A stretch of 64,000 bases of DNA from Pseudoxanthomonas mexicana. Lineage in GTDB: Bacteria > Pseudomonadota > Gammaproteobacteria > Xanthomonadales > Xanthomonadaceae. Shown in pieces: positions 40,583-50,463 of the stretch. The notes under the pieces were generated by a model, which did no database searches, had not been told where the DNA came from, and was given only the letters and a program-made list of their open reading frames with translations. The translations under genes were made by a program, and so were the position numbers. How positions within the stretch are numbered: position 1 is the stretch's first letter; each line of letters starts with the position of its first letter. The stretch lies in NCBI RefSeq assembly GCF_010093385.1, contig NZ_PDWV01000018.1:1-64000 (forward strand), read 5' to 3'.

Positions 40583-41159
40583 AGGCCCCGTGGATCTTCT
40601 CGCCCCGCGCGAGCATGGCCACCAACTTTTCCACGCGTGCCTGCCGGGTCTCCGGCTTCACCGCTGTCTGCACGCGCCAGCACACCGCGTACCGGTTGGT
40701 CTTGTCGAGCGTGTCGAAGAAGGCCTTGGCCTTTCGGTTTTTCGCCAGGGCCTTGGCGAGTTCCGCCGGCACCTCCATCGACTTCGCACCGTCGTAGGCC
40801 GCGTCCCATCGACCATCGGCCCTGGCGGCCTCGACTTCGCGCAGGCCTGCGGGCCGCATGCGACCCGCCGCGACCAGGCTTTCGATCCTGGCGACGTTGA
40901 TCTTCGACCATGTGCTGCGTGCGCGCCGGGGCGTGAAGCGCTGCAGGAAGCACTGCGCGTCGTACCCCTTCTTCTGTCCGTCGATCCAGCCATGGCACAG
41001 TGCCACGTCCAGCGCCTCGCTGTAGCTCACCGACGCGACGCCCGAGTCCTTCTTGGCGATCCTCAGCCACACGCCCGTGGATTCCGGATGCTGCTCCAGC
41101 CAGCGCTCCCACGCCGCAGCATCCATGAAGTGCTCGATGGGAAGTTCCGCCCCGGCCAT
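40581..41159 (-). CDS. YdeI/OmpD-associated family protein
   Basis: A 192-residue protein with the YdeI-type core: EHFMDAAAWERWLEQHPEST, GVWLRIAKKDSGVASVSYSE, ALDVALCHGWIDGQKKGYD, LQRFTPRRARSTWSKIN, and a C-terminal Lys/Arg-rich helix (WRVQTAVKPETRQARVEKLV). The family is soluble and poorly characterised. The start is the ATG at 41159. It lies 2 bases after the metallophosphoesterase gene's stop codon and may be co-transcribed with it. Confidence 0.85.
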   Translation of the reverse strand: MAGAELPIEHFMDAAAWERWLEQHPESTGVWLRIAKKDSGVASVSYSEALDVALCHGWIDGQKKGYDAQCFLQRFTPRRARSTWSKINVARIESLVAAGRMRPAGLREVEAARADGRWDAAYDGAKSMEVPAELAKALAKNRKAKAFFDTLDKTNRYAVCWRVQTAVKPETRQARVEKLVAMLARGEKIHGA

Positions 41160-41161
41160 GA

Positions 41162-42742
41162 TCAGGGCTCCGCGACCTGCAGGCGATACGAGGTGCGAGC
41201 CGATCGCTCGCCCTGCCACCGGTCGAAGGCGCGCACTTCGACTGCATGCGCGCCCTCGGCCAGGTCGGTGGGCAGCGCGCCGCGCCACAGGTGCTGGGAT
41301 GCCTCCGCTTCGGGCGAGCGGTCGTAGCCACGCAGCGCATCGGCCATGTCGTCGCGCATGTTCTCCACCAGCAGCCTGGGGTCGGGCTGCGCCACGCGCC
41401 TCATCGGTTTCCATTCGCCGCCGTCGATGCGGTACTCCACGCGGGTCTCCGCATCGCCCATGTAGACATTGGCGAACACGCCCCACGCCGGATACGCCCC
41501 CTTCCGCAGCACGCGCGGCGCGTGCAGGCCGATGCCGCTGTCGTCCGCATCGCGCGCCGGATGCCACGACAGCGCGTAGGCGCCGCCGGCGTCCACGCGC
41601 AGCCGCGCATAGCCATTCGGCGTGCCATCGGCCATCGTCGTGTCGGGAATGCCCTCGGCATCCTTGATGCCCGACCAGTAGGCGCCGCAGGCCGCGCCGA
41701 CGTTGTACTCATGCAGCGGCCGCATTCCGTGCCAGCCGGTGGATGCGTCGTGGTACCAGTGGCGCTGGGTGTGGGTGTGCCCGCTGAGCAGCAGCACATG
41801 CGGGAAGTCCTCCAGCATGGCGAACAGGCGCTCGCGGTCCTGCGGGCGGAAGCCGCGCGCACCGGATTCGTAGAACGGGATGTGCACGCCGATCACCAGC
41901 AGGCGATCCTTGCGCACCGTGGGCAGGTACGCCTGCAGGAAGGCGAACTGGTCCTCGCGCAGCCCGCCGACGTACGCAGGCGTGCTACCCGGCTGGTAGA
42001 TCACGTCGTCCAGGCCGATGAAGGTCGCGGCCTCTTCTTCCCAAGCGAACGTGTCCGGGCCCAGGTGATGGCGGAACGTGCGCAGCGAATCCTCATCGCC
42101 GGCGGCATCGAAATCGAGATCATGGTTGCCCGGGATGAACAGCCAGGGCACCTGCAGGCTCATCGTCGTGCGCAGGATCTGCGGATACAGCGACAGGTCG
42201 TCGTTGGTCACATCGCCCAGGGTCAGGCCCAGCGCGGCACCATGACTCCCGACCAGCGGCTGCACGATGTCGCGCCAGTAGTAGTCCACGTCCTTCACCG
42301 AAGACGTTTGGCTGTCGGCGAACAGCAGTACGTCGAGTGCGCTGTCCTTCGCCGCCGCCCGTGGATGCAGCCCGAAGTGCGTGCAGTCGGGCTGGCGCTC
42401 CGGGATGCCGCCGTACTTCAGCGCGGGCCCGGCGTGGTACTGCAGGTTGCGCCAGCGGGCCGGCAGGCCGTCGGGGCGCACCGCCAGGTCGTAGCCCGCC
42501 GGCTTGATGATGAAGAGCGTGCGGCCGTCGATGTACTCGAGGCTGTACTCGCCCTGCGCGTCCGTCACCGCAATCTCGATGCCGTTGGACACCTTGACGC
42601 CCGGGAGGCCCGGCTCCCCCGCGTCGCGGGTCCCGTTGCCGTTGCGGTCCTCGTACACCTGTCCCCAGCTGCACGGCGGCGGCAGCGCATGGGCGGGGAC
42701 CGTCAGCAACGCCAGGACGAGGGCAATCAACGAAGCGCGCAT
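41162..42742 (-). CDS. Secreted calcineurin-like metallophosphoesterase
   Basis: A 526-residue exported protein (signal SLIALVLALLTVPAHA). The N-terminal domain has an SD-repeat-like/CARDB-like insert (YEDRNGNGTRDAGEPGLPGV). The phosphoesterase core shows VLLFADSQTSS, LTLGDVTND, IPGNHDLDFD, VIGVHIPFYES and LLSGHTHTQRHW, the metallophosphoesterase five-block pattern. A C-terminal calcineurin-type accessory domain (YRIDGGEWKPM, AVEVRAFDRWQGERSARTSYR) follows. It is a periplasmic or secreted phosphoesterase of unknown substrate. The signal starts at ATG 42742. Confidence 0.9.
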   Translation of the reverse strand: MRASLIALVLALLTVPAHALPPPCSWGQVYEDRNGNGTRDAGEPGLPGVKVSNGIEIAVTDAQGEYSLEYIDGRTLFIIKPAGYDLAVRPDGLPARWRNLQYHAGPALKYGGIPERQPDCTHFGLHPRAAAKDSALDVLLFADSQTSSVKDVDYYWRDIVQPLVGSHGAALGLTLGDVTNDDLSLYPQILRTTMSLQVPWLFIPGNHDLDFDAAGDEDSLRTFRHHLGPDTFAWEEEAATFIGLDDVIYQPGSTPAYVGGLREDQFAFLQAYLPTVRKDRLLVIGVHIPFYESGARGFRPQDRERLFAMLEDFPHVLLLSGHTHTQRHWYHDASTGWHGMRPLHEYNVGAACGAYWSGIKDAEGIPDTTMADGTPNGYARLRVDAGGAYALSWHPARDADDSGIGLHAPRVLRKGAYPAWGVFANVYMGDAETRVEYRIDGGEWKPMRRVAQPDPRLLVENMRDDMADALRGYDRSPEAEASQHLWRGALPTDLAEGAHAVEVRAFDRWQGERSARTSYRLQVAEP

Positions 42743-42794
42743 GGCTGCTCCAGCCGGAAGGACCGGAGGATTATGGCGCAGGGCCGGTGCACTT

Positions 42795-42864
42795 GTAGGA
42801 GCGCCCTCGGGCGCGATGTTTTTTTAGCAGCAGCGAAGAGCATCGCGCCCAAGGGCGCTCCTAC
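42795..42864. repeat. GTAG-headed inverted REP pair (GCGCCCTCGGGCGCGATG type)
   Basis: GTAGGAGCGCCCTCGGGCGC and its reverse CGCGCCCAAGGGCGCTCCTAC are separated by about 28 bases. The same pair recurs at 59909-59984 and 62734-62797. It lies between the metallophosphoesterase gene and the 3' end of the his operon. Confidence 0.85.
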
Positions 42865-42880
42865 AGTCGGTGGGGATGCG

Positions 42881-43507
42881 TCATCGGGGGGCGTGCCGCT
42901 CCCGCAGCACACCGACGGCATCGGCCAGCGACAGGCCGCGTGCGCGCAACAGCACGGTCAGGTGGTAAAGCAGGTCCGCACTCTCGCCGAGCAGCGCGGT
43001 TTCGTCCTGGGCGACGGCGGCCAGGGCCGTTTCCACGCCCTCTTCGCCCACCTTCTGCGCGACGCGGCGCACACCGGCCTCGAACAGCCGCGTGGTGTAA
43101 CTGTCGGCCGGTCGTTCGCGCTCGCGCTGCGCAACGAGGGCATCCAGTTCCGACAGGAATGCCGACGGTGCCGACGGGAAGCAACTGGCGCGCTGCAGGT
43201 GGCAGGTGGGACCGTGCGGACGCGCGAGGACGAGCAGCGTGTCGTCGTCGCAATCGGCTTCGACCGACACCAGTTCCAGCACGTGGCCGGAGCTCTCTCC
43301 CTTGGTCCACAGCCGCTGCTTGCTGCGACTGAAGAAGGTCACGCGCCCGCCGGCAAGCGTGGCCTGCAGCGCTTCGCGGTTCATGTAGCCCAGCATCAGC
43401 ACCCGCAGCGTCGCGGCGTCCTGCACGATGACGGGCAGCAGGCCGTTCCCCTTGTCCCAGTCGAGACGGGTGGCGTCGAACGCCGGTCGCCGGTTGTCAG
43501 TCGCCAC
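42881..43507 (-). CDS. hisIE: Bifunctional phosphoribosyl-AMP cyclohydrolase / ATP pyrophosphatase
   Basis: A 208-residue fusion. HisI domain (residues 1-110): [57 protein letters not shown] (zinc Cys/Asp). HisE domain (about 118-200): [44 protein letters not shown]. It catalyses steps 2 and 3 of histidine synthesis. It starts with a GTG at 43507 and overlaps hisF by 11 bases. It is the last gene of the operon, and the region beyond it is filled by a REP pair. Confidence 0.96.
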   Translation of the reverse strand: MATDNRRPAFDATRLDWDKGNGLLPVIVQDAATLRVLMLGYMNREALQATLAGGRVTFFSRSKQRLWTKGESSGHVLELVSVEADCDDDTLLVLARPHGPTCHLQRASCFPSAPSAFLSELDALVAQRERERPADSYTTRLFEAGVRRVAQKVGEEGVETALAAVAQDETALLGESADLLYHLTVLLRARGLSLADAVGVLRERHAPR

Positions 43508-44273
43508 GTCTCACCTCGATGCCTTGCTGCGCCAATGCCTGCTTCAGTGCCGGAATGCGGATGTGCCCGCTGTGGAATACGCTGGCTGCAAGCGCGCCAT
43601 CCACATCCGCCTGCTGGAACACGTCGATGAAATGCGCCACCTCGCCCGCGCCGCCCGAGGCGACCAGCGGCACTTCGCAGATGGCGCGTACCGCGCGCAG
43701 CTGCACCAGGTCGTAACCCCGCCGCACGCCGTCCTGGTCCATGCAGTTCAGCACGATTTCGCCGGCGCCCAGGCGCTGCGCCTGCATGACCCAGTCCAGC
43801 GTCCTCAGCCCGGCACCCTGCATCTTCGAGGGGTCACCGGTGTAACGACGCACGCGCCATTCGCCGTCGGCTTCCAGGATGGAATCCACGCCGACCACGA
43901 CGCACTGTACGCCGAAGGCCTGCGCCAGCTCACCGATCAGCTCCGGGCGCTCCAGCGCGGGCGTGTTGACCGACCCCTTGTCGGCCCCGCTGTACAGCAC
44001 GCGACGGGCGGTCTCCACGTCGCGGATGCCACCCGCCACGCAGAACGGAATATCCAGCAGTCGCGAAACACGCTCGATCCAGGCGTAGTCCACCGAACGG
44101 CCTTCCGGACTGGCGCTGATGTCGTAGAACACCAGCTCGTCGGCCCCTTCGTCGCGGTAGCGCAGCGCCAGATCGGCGATATCGCCCATGTCGACGTGGT
44201 CGCGGAATTTCACGCCCTTGACCACGCGGCCTTCGCGCACGTCAAGGCAGGGAATGATGCGCCGGCTCAGCAT
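43497..44273 (-). CDS. hisF: Imidazole glycerol phosphate synthase, cyclase subunit
   Basis: A 258-residue TIM barrel: [20 protein letters not shown] (catalytic Asp in CLDV), [54 protein letters not shown] (second catalytic Asp) and [13 protein letters not shown]. It works with HisH to form IGP and AICAR. Its start lies 7 bases inside the 3' end of hisA. Confidence 0.97.
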   Translation of the reverse strand: MLSRRIIPCLDVREGRVVKGVKFRDHVDMGDIADLALRYRDEGADELVFYDISASPEGRSVDYAWIERVSRLLDIPFCVAGGIRDVETARRVLYSGADKGSVNTPALERPELIGELAQAFGVQCVVVGVDSILEADGEWRVRRYTGDPSKMQGAGLRTLDWVMQAQRLGAGEIVLNCMDQDGVRRGYDLVQLRAVRAICEVPLVASGGAGEVAHFIDVFQQADVDGALAASVFHSGHIRIPALKQALAQQGIEVRRGD

Positions 44274-45004
44274 ATCAGCGCTTCCGGCAGGGCGAAGCGG
44301 CCTTCCAGCAAGGCGCGCCCGAGCACGATGCCGCCACAACCGGCATCGCGCGCTCCGACGATATCCGCCACCGCGCTCACGCCGCCCGAGGCCTGCACCG
44401 CCAACGTCGGGACGGTGGCGCGCAGGTAGGTGTACAGATCGAGGTTGGGCCCGCTCAGCATGCCGTCGCGGGCGATGTCGGTGCACAGCAGATGGCGCAG
44501 GCCGGCATCGGCGTAGCGCGTGGCGAGCGCGTCCAGGGTCTCGGCCGCGGTCTCGGTCCAGCCATGCACCGGCAGGCGCCACGCACCACCGGCATCGAGC
44601 CGTGTGTCCAGCGCCACGGTGATGCGCTCGCTGCCGAATTCGGCCAGCCACGACAGCACCGTATCCGGCTCACGGACCGCCAGTGAGCCGACCACCACCC
44701 GCTGTGCGCCGGCGTCCCGGATGCGTGCCACGTCGTCGCGATGGCGTACACCCCCGCCCGTCTGCCCCTTCAGCGCGGTCGTACGCGCGATCTCCCCCAG
44801 CAACGGCGCGAGCGTATAGCCGCCGGCACGCGCCGCATCCAGATCGACCAGGTGCAGCCATTCGGCACCCTGTGCGGCATAGCGCTGCGCGACCTCCAGC
44901 GGCGCGCCCTCGTAACGCGTCTCGCGGGCGTAGTCGCCCTGTGCCAGCCGGACCACGCGGCCATCGCGCACGTCGATGGCGGGATACACCGTGAAACCTG
45001 TCAT
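44267..45004 (-). CDS. hisA: ProFAR isomerase (5'-ProFAR to PRFAR)
   Basis: A 245-residue TIM barrel related to His[21 protein letters not shown] (catalytic Asp in AIDV), [56 protein letters not shown] and [14 protein letters not shown]. It isomerises ProFAR. It overlaps hisH (4 bases) and hisF (7 bases) in the operon. Confidence 0.96.
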   Translation of the reverse strand: MTGFTVYPAIDVRDGRVVRLAQGDYARETRYEGAPLEVAQRYAAQGAEWLHLVDLDAARAGGYTLAPLLGEIARTTALKGQTGGGVRHRDDVARIRDAGAQRVVVGSLAVREPDTVLSWLAEFGSERITVALDTRLDAGGAWRLPVHGWTETAAETLDALATRYADAGLRHLLCTDIARDGMLSGPNLDLYTYLRATVPTLAVQASGGVSAVADIVGARDAGCGGIVLGRALLEGRFALPEALIC

Positions 45005-45603
45005 TGCAGTCCGTACTCGATGAAGTTCTTCAGCAGTCGTGCGCCGACGGCGCCCGAGCGTTCGGGATGGAATTGCGCCCCCGCGACGTTGCCCCGCTGC
45101 ACGACGGCGGCGAAGCGCTGGCCATGCTCGCTGCTGCACAGGCAGTCCTCGTCGACGGCGGCGGCATAGCTGTGTACGAAGTAGGCGTGGTCGCCGTCGG
45201 CGATGCCCTCCACCAGCGAACCAGCGCGTCGCCGCTGCAGGGTGTTCCAGCCCATGTGCGGCACGCGGATGCCGGGTGCGGCGTGCAGCTTGCGCACGCG
45301 TCCCGGCAGCAGGCCCAGGCAGGGGGTGTCGTCCTCCTCGGAATGCGCGAACAACAGCTGCACACCGACGCAGACGCCCAGCAGCGGCTTGTCCAGCGTG
45401 CGCAGCACGTCGACCAGGTCCAGTTCCCGCAGCCGCGCCATGCACACGGCGGCGGCGCCCACGCCGGGCAGGATCACCCGGTCCGCCGCGCGGATCGTCG
45501 CCGCGTCGCCAGTCAGTTCCGCGTCCACGCCCAGGCGCTGCAGCGCGTAGCGCACCGAGCCGATGTTGGAGCCGCCGGCATCGACCAGCACGACCTTCGT
45601 CAC
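45001..45603 (-). CDS. hisH: Imidazole glycerol phosphate synthase, glutamine amidotransferase subunit
   Basis: A 200-residue class I glutamine amidotransferase: [28 protein letters not shown] (oxyanion), [12 protein letters not shown] (catalytic Cys), and [18 protein letters not shown] (catalytic His-x-Glu). It supplies ammonia to HisF. The start is a GTG at 45603 immediately at the hisB stop codon (overlap of 4 bases). Confidence 0.95.
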   Translation of the reverse strand: MTKVVLVDAGGSNIGSVRYALQRLGVDAELTGDAATIRAADRVILPGVGAAAVCMARLRELDLVDVLRTLDKPLLGVCVGVQLLFAHSEEDDTPCLGLLPGRVRKLHAAPGIRVPHMGWNTLQRRRAGSLVEGIADGDHAYFVHSYAAAVDEDCLCSSEHGQRFAAVVQRGNVAGAQFHPERSGAVGARLLKNFIEYGLQ

Positions 45604-46673
45604 AGGGCCCCCTTGGTCGACGGCAGTTCGGCCCCCTCGCGCTTCACCGCCTGGCGCAGCGCGCGCGCCAGCGCCTTGAAGCTGGCCTCGACCTTGTGGT
45701 GGTCGTTGTCGCCTTCCACCTTCAGGTTGAGGTTCAGGCCTGCCGCATCGCACAGCGAACGGAAGAAATGCGGCACCAGTTCGGTCGGCAGGTCGCCGAC
45801 GCGCTCGCGCCGGAACTCGCCGGTGAAGACGAAGTATGGCCGCCCACTGAAATCCAGCGCGGCGCTGGCCAGCGTCTCGTCCATCGGCAGGGTGAAGCCA
45901 TAGCGGCCGATGCCACGCTTGTCGCCCAGCGCCTCTTTCAGCGCCTGCCCCAGCGCGAGGCCGGTGTCCTCGACGGTGTGGTGCTCGTCGATGTGCAGGT
46001 CGCCATCGGCGCGCACGTCGAGTGCGAACCCGCCGTGTTTGCCGATCTGTTCCAGCATGTGGTCGAAGAAGGGCAATCCCGTCTTCGCGACCGGCTCGGC
46101 GATGCGGTCGAGGTCCACCTCGACGCGGATCTTCGTCTCCTTGGTGTTCCGCTGCACCACCGCACGTCGCGGCGCATCCGCGAGTTCATGCGCAATGCCG
46201 GCCCAGTCCCACTCGCCGCCGAACTGCGCGGTCTTCAGCTGGAATGCCCGGATGTTCAGGTTCTCGGCGAACTGGTTGTCGGTCTGCCGGTCGCCCACCA
46301 TCGCCGAACGCGACCAGTCGACGCTGCGGTCCTGCAGGTAGGGGATCACCAGACCGATGCCCGGCTTGCGCGTGGGACGATTCTCGTGCGGCCAGCTTTC
46401 GTCGATCAGCACGTCGCGGAAGCGGATGCCCTGGCTTTCGAAGACCTGCATCATCAGCGCGTGCGGCCCTTCGAACGAGGGGCGCGGGTACTGCTCCGAA
46501 CCCAGGCCGTCCTGGTTGCTGACCATCACGAACTGGTAGCCCGCGTCGCGCAGCTTGAGCAGCGCCGGAACGACCCCGGGGACGAAGCGCAGCTTCTCGT
46601 AGGCGTCGATCTGGAAATCCTCGGGCTCCTCGATCAGGGTGCCGTCGCGGTCGATGAAGAGGATCGGTGTCAT
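45600..46673 (-). CDS. hisB: Bifunctional histidinol-phosphatase / imidazoleglycerol-phosphate dehydratase
   Basis: A 357-residue fusion. The HAD phosphatase (residues 1-165) has [40 protein letters not shown] and [12 protein letters not shown]. The dehydratase (about 170-357) has the manganese motifs [32 protein letters not shown] and [29 protein letters not shown], split into two pieces here. It catalyses two non-consecutive steps of histidine synthesis. The fused form is typical of Enterobacteria and xanthomonads. It overlaps hisH and hisC by 4 bases each. Confidence 0.96.
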   Translation of the reverse strand: MTPILFIDRDGTLIEEPEDFQIDAYEKLRFVPGVVPALLKLRDAGYQFVMVSNQDGLGSEQYPRPSFEGPHALMMQVFESQGIRFRDVLIDESWPHENRPTRKPGIGLVIPYLQDRSVDWSRSAMVGDRQTDNQFAENLNIRAFQLKTAQFGGEWDWAGIAHELADAPRRAVVQRNTKETKIRVEVDLDRIAEPVAKTGLPFFDHMLEQIGKHGGFALDVRADGDLHIDEHHTVEDTGLALGQALKEALGDKRGIGRYGFTLPMDETLASAALDFSGRPYFVFTGEFRRERVGDLPTELVPHFFRSLCDAAGLNLNLKVEGDNDHHKVEASFKALARALRQAVKREGAELPSTKGAL

Positions 46674-47749
46674 GGGGTGGGATTCGGGTTCAGGGCCGAC
46701 AGCACGCGATCGTTCTGTTCCGGCGAGCCGATGGTGATGCGCAATGCGTCGTCCAGCTGGGGCGCGGCGCGCTGGTCGCGCACCACCACGCCGGCGGCGA
46801 GCAGTGCACGGAAAGCGCCATCAGGATCATCGAAGCGCCCCAGCAGATAGTTTCCCTGCGAAGGATAGACGCGGCGTACGCCGGGTATCCGCGCGAGCGC
46901 GTACAGCAGCCGTTCGCGCTCACGACGCACGACCGCCACGCGTTCCCGCGTCTGCTCCAGCGCCGTATCGGACAGGCCTTCCAGCGCGAGGTCGGCACAC
47001 GGCGTGGGCACCGGATACGGTGCCTGGCAGCGCTGCAGCACGGCGACCAGTTCCGCGCCACCGATGACCACGCCGATGCGCGCGGCGGCCAGGGCATGCG
47101 CTTTCGATAACGTACGCAACACGGCGACGTTGGCGTGCGCACCCAGCAGCGTGGTCGCGGACGCGCCGTCGGCGAATTCGCCGTAGGCCTCGTCCACCAC
47201 CACCAGCGCGTGGCCTTCCAGCGCGTGTGCCAGGGCTTTGATGCCGTCCAGCGGGATGGCCGAACCCGCCGGATTGGAGGGCGAGCACAGGAACACCAGC
47301 TTGGCCCCCTGACCGAGCGCCGCCTCGCGGATGGCGTCGAGATCGGCGCCGAAACCGGCGTCGCCATCGACCAGCGGCACCTCGATGATGCGTGCGCCCT
47401 GCAGCCGAGCGCAGACCACGTACATGCCGAACACCGGCGGCGTCACCACGATGGCGTCCTGTCCGGGCACGCACAGCGCGCGCACCAGCAGGTCGATGCC
47501 TTCGTCGCTGCCGCGCCCGACCAGCAGTTGCTCCGGCGCCACGCCATAAACCTGTGCCAGACGCGCGCGAAGCGCCGGTGGCTGCGGATCCGGATAGCGG
47601 CGGCTGCGACCCTGCCCGTCGGCTGGGTTGGCCCACGCCGATTCGTTGGCGTTCAGCCACACCTCGCCACGCAGGGCTTCGCTGCGCGCGGACTTGTAGC
47701 CGGCGAACCCTTGCAGGTCCGGGCGTACCAGGGAAAGCACGTCGCTCAT
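46670..47749 (-). CDS. hisC: Histidinol-phosphate aminotransferase
   Basis: A 359-residue fold-type I PLP enzyme: [87 protein letters not shown] (PLP Lys in SKAHALA) and an Arg in [11 protein letters not shown]. It starts at ATG 47749, 4 bases inside the hisD end. A longer upstream frame runs into hisD and is rejected. Confidence 0.95.
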   Translation of the reverse strand: MSDVLSLVRPDLQGFAGYKSARSEALRGEVWLNANESAWANPADGQGRSRRYPDPQPPALRARLAQVYGVAPEQLLVGRGSDEGIDLLVRALCVPGQDAIVVTPPVFGMYVVCARLQGARIIEVPLVDGDAGFGADLDAIREAALGQGAKLVFLCSPSNPAGSAIPLDGIKALAHALEGHALVVVDEAYGEFADGASATTLLGAHANVAVLRTLSKAHALAAARIGVVIGGAELVAVLQRCQAPYPVPTPCADLALEGLSDTALEQTRERVAVVRRERERLLYALARIPGVRRVYPSQGNYLLGRFDDPDGAFRALLAAGVVVRDQRAAPQLDDALRITIGSPEQNDRVLSALNPNPTP

Positions 47750-49059
47750 GCGGCCGCCTTTCGCAGGCGCAGCGCCACGGCGTTGGCATGCGCATCCAGT
47801 CCTTCGGCGCGCGCGAGCGTCAGCGCGCACCCGCCGATGGCGGCAATGCCGGTACGGCTGGCCGACTGCACGCTGACGAAATTCTGGAAACTGGCCACAC
47901 TCACACCGCTGTAGGCACGCGCGGCGCCGCCGGTCGGCAGCACGTGGTTGGTACCGCTGCAGTAGTCGCCTAACGCTTCCGGCGTGAAGTCGCCGAGGAA
48001 CACCGAGCCGGCGGCTTCCACCTTGTCCAGCCGCGCGCGCGGTTCGCGCAGCGCCAGGATGAGGTGTTCCGGCGCGTAGCGGTTGCTGATGGCGAAGGCA
48101 TCGTCGAGCGTGGCGACCTTGACCAGGCGCGAGGCCGACAACGCCTGCTGCGCGATATCCGCCCGGTCCAGACGGGCAAGCTGCGTGGCGAGTTCGTCCT
48201 GCACCCGGGCGATAAGGGCGTCGTCATCGGACAGCAGCAGCACCTGCGAGTCCGGGCCATGCTCGGCCTGCGAGAGCAGGTCCGCCGCGACGAAGGCCGC
48301 GTCGGCGCCCGCATCGGCGATCACCAGCACTTCCGAGGGACCCGCTGGCATGTCGATGGCGGCGGCGCCGGCCTGCGCGACCTGCTGCTTGGCTTCGGTC
48401 ACGTAGCTGTTGCCGGGACCGAACAGCTTGTCGCACTTCGGCACGCTGTCCGTGCCGAAGGCCATCGCGGCGATCGCCTGCGCGCCGCCCAGCTTGAACA
48501 CGCGACGCACACCCGTCAGTTGTGCGGCCACCAGCACGGCGGGATCGGCGCTGCCGTCGCGGCGTGGCGGCGTGCACAGCACGACTTCGCGGCAGCCGGC
48601 CAGGCGCGCCGGCACGCCCAGCATCAACGCGGTCGACGGCAACGGCGCACTGCCCGCGGGCACGTACAGGCCGACGCGCGGGATCGGCCGGATCATGCGT
48701 TCGCAGACCACACCGGGGGCGGTTTCCACGGCGTATGGCTGCGCCATGCCGGCACGGTGGAAGGCCTCGATCCGTTCCGCCGCCTCCTGCATCGCCTGGC
48801 GCAGAGCAGCCGGCACCGCCGTGTGGGCAGCGGCGAATTCTTCTTCGCCCACCTCGAATGCGGCCAGCTCCACGCCGTCGAAGCGTGCGGTGACCTCGCG
48901 CAGCGCCACGTCACCGCGCGCCTGCACGTCGGCCAGCAGGCCGGCCACGGCATCGCGCGTGCGTTGCGCGACCGCCTGCACGGGCCGTGCGAGCACGGCG
49001 TCGCGCCCGGCAGCATCCAGCGCATTCCAGTCGTACACCGGAGCGGGCGAAGCGCTCAT
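47746..49059 (-). CDS. hisD: Histidinol dehydrogenase
   Basis: A 437-residue zinc enzyme: [80 protein letters not shown] and [20 protein letters not shown]. The conserved zinc-binding His and the two catalytic His ([14 protein letters not shown]) are present. It oxidises histidinol to histidine in two steps. It starts at ATG 49059 and overlaps hisG by 4 bases. Confidence 0.97.
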   Translation of the reverse strand: MSASPAPVYDWNALDAAGRDAVLARPVQAVAQRTRDAVAGLLADVQARGDVALREVTARFDGVELAAFEVGEEEFAAAHTAVPAALRQAMQEAAERIEAFHRAGMAQPYAVETAPGVVCERMIRPIPRVGLYVPAGSAPLPSTALMLGVPARLAGCREVVLCTPPRRDGSADPAVLVAAQLTGVRRVFKLGGAQAIAAMAFGTDSVPKCDKLFGPGNSYVTEAKQQVAQAGAAAIDMPAGPSEVLVIADAGADAAFVAADLLSQAEHGPDSQVLLLSDDDALIARVQDELATQLARLDRADIAQQALSASRLVKVATLDDAFAISNRYAPEHLILALREPRARLDKVEAAGSVFLGDFTPEALGDYCSGTNHVLPTGGAARAYSGVSVASFQNFVSVQSASRTGIAAIGGCALTLARAEGLDAHANAVALRLRKAAA

Positions 49060-49970
49060 GCCAGCGACCTCTCGACCGACAGCACCATCAATCCCTGCGC
49101 GCCGGCGCGCTGCAGTTCCTCCAACCGCTGCCAGGTGACCACGCCATGGCACATGGCCTGCAGCGACAGGGGGCCGTCCTCGCCGCCCGGCAGCGTGACC
49201 AGGCCCTCGCTGTCGGTCAGCAGGCGCGACAGCGCCGGCACGGTCTCGCGTTCGGCACGGAACATCAGCAGCTTGCTGTCCTTGAGTTTCAGCACGCCGT
49301 CGAGGCGGCGCAGCAGCATGTCGGCCAGACCGGCACGGGTGTCGTCGAACTCGCGCGCCGGACCGGCCAGCACCGCCTCACTCTCGAGCAGCGTTTCCAC
49401 CGGCTTCAGCTGGTTGGCGGCGAGCGTGGCACCGCTGGAAACCAGATCGCAGATCAGGTCCGCCGTGCCCAGCTTGGGGGCGATCTCGACCGAACCGGAC
49501 AGCTCGACGACGGCAGCATCGATCCCGCGCGCCCGCAGCCACTGCCGCAGCACGGAGGGATAGCTGGTGGCGATGCGCAGGCCCTGCAGCTGCTGCGGAC
49601 CTTCCCATTCCCAGCTTTCGGGAATGGCCAGCATCAGCCGGCAACTGCCGAAGCCGAGCGGCCGCAGTTCGCGGTAGGCCTGTGGCAGCCCGATCAGGGC
49701 ACGCTCGCCGGCCTGCTCATCCAGTTCGTTGCGGCCGACGATGCCGAAATCGCACACGCCGTCGGCGATCAGGCCGGGAATGTCGTCGTCGCGCACCAGC
49801 AGCAGGTCGACCGGCAGGGATTCGCCGTAGCAGAACAGCTTGTCGCGGCTTTCGCGCCAGCTCAGGCCGCAGGCGGCCAGCAGGGTGCGGGCCGGCTCGG
49901 CCAGCCGTCCGCTCTTCTGGATGGCGATGCGCAGACGCTCGCGCGTCGCGGGGGTCAGGGAGGGGCTCAT
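49056..49970 (-). CDS. hisG: ATP phosphoribosyltransferase, long form
   Basis: A 304-residue long-form HisG with the C-terminal ACT-like regulatory domain. [71 protein letters not shown] and, in the regulatory part, [24 protein letters not shown]. It catalyses the first committed step and is inhibited by histidine. The ATG at 49970 follows the TrpR-like gene by 8 bases. Confidence 0.96.
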   Translation of the reverse strand: MSPSLTPATRERLRIAIQKSGRLAEPARTLLAACGLSWRESRDKLFCYGESLPVDLLLVRDDDIPGLIADGVCDFGIVGRNELDEQAGERALIGLPQAYRELRPLGFGSCRLMLAIPESWEWEGPQQLQGLRIATSYPSVLRQWLRARGIDAAVVELSGSVEIAPKLGTADLICDLVSSGATLAANQLKPVETLLESEAVLAGPAREFDDTRAGLADMLLRRLDGVLKLKDSKLLMFRAERETVPALSRLLTDSEGLVTLPGGEDGPLSLQAMCHGVVTWQRLEELQRAGAQGLMVLSVERSLA

Positions 49971-49978
49971 GGAAGGAC

Positions 49979-50305
49979 TCAGTGGGAGGCGGAAGCCGTC
50001 GCCGCCTGCTGGCGGTGGACGGCGGCGGCGGAAACACCGGCACCCCGCTCCAGGGTACGGGCGACGCGGCCGATCGTGGTCACGCTGACCTGGGTGAGAT
50101 CGTGGATTTCCCGGTAGGGCACACCCTTCAACAGGAGCGGCACCACGCGCCAGCGGTCGGCCATGGCCTCCAGCTCGGCGGGCGTACACAGGTCCTCCAG
50201 GAAGGCACGCACCTCACCGGCTTCCGACAGCGCCACCAGGGCCTCCGCGAGGGCCTGCAGCGGCGCGTTGTCGGCGACTTCATCCTGGGGAGAGCGGCGC
50301 TTCAT
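49979..50305 (-). CDS. TrpR/YerC-family regulator, leader gene of the his operon
   Basis: A 108-residue helical protein: [40 protein letters not shown] (recognition helix) and [20 protein letters not shown]. This is the TrpR-like YerC/YecD fold. In many xanthomonads and other bacteria such a gene leads a his operon, so it is a likely histidine-responsive repressor of the downstream genes. It starts at ATG 50305 and overlies a perfect inverted repeat 18 bases upstream, a good operator candidate. The co-repressor is unknown. It is 8 bases from hisG. Confidence 0.85.
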   Translation of the reverse strand: MKRRSPQDEVADNAPLQALAEALVALSEAGEVRAFLEDLCTPAELEAMADRWRVVPLLLKGVPYREIHDLTQVSVTTIGRVARTLERGAGVSAAAVHRQQAATASASH

Positions 50306-50322
50306 GTCGAGGGTGCACGCAC

Positions 50323-50348
50323 TAATGTATTAACGTGTTAATACATTA
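50323..50348. promoter_or_regulatory. Perfect 12-bp inverted repeat upstream of the his operon
   Basis: TAATGTATTAAC and GTTAATACATTA flank GT, a 26-base perfect palindrome in a sharply AT-rich patch of an otherwise high-GC region. It starts 18 bases upstream of the TrpR-like gene start codon, so it probably overlaps the his promoter. It is the best candidate operator for the TrpR-like regulator. Confidence 0.7.
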
Positions 50349-50463
50349 AACGAATAACAGAGAGGCCGTCAACCCGGACACTGGCTGGAATGGGGATCGC
50401 TTTCCGTTACTTCCGGCATGGGCACGCCAGGGGACCGACGATGGGCTGGAGCGGGCAAGGACG

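Noticed and set aside
50349-50463. Possible histidine attenuator leader peptide
   Set aside because: It is on the wrong side for the his operon and no His-rich short frame or stacked hairpins are visible upstream of the TrpR-like gene.
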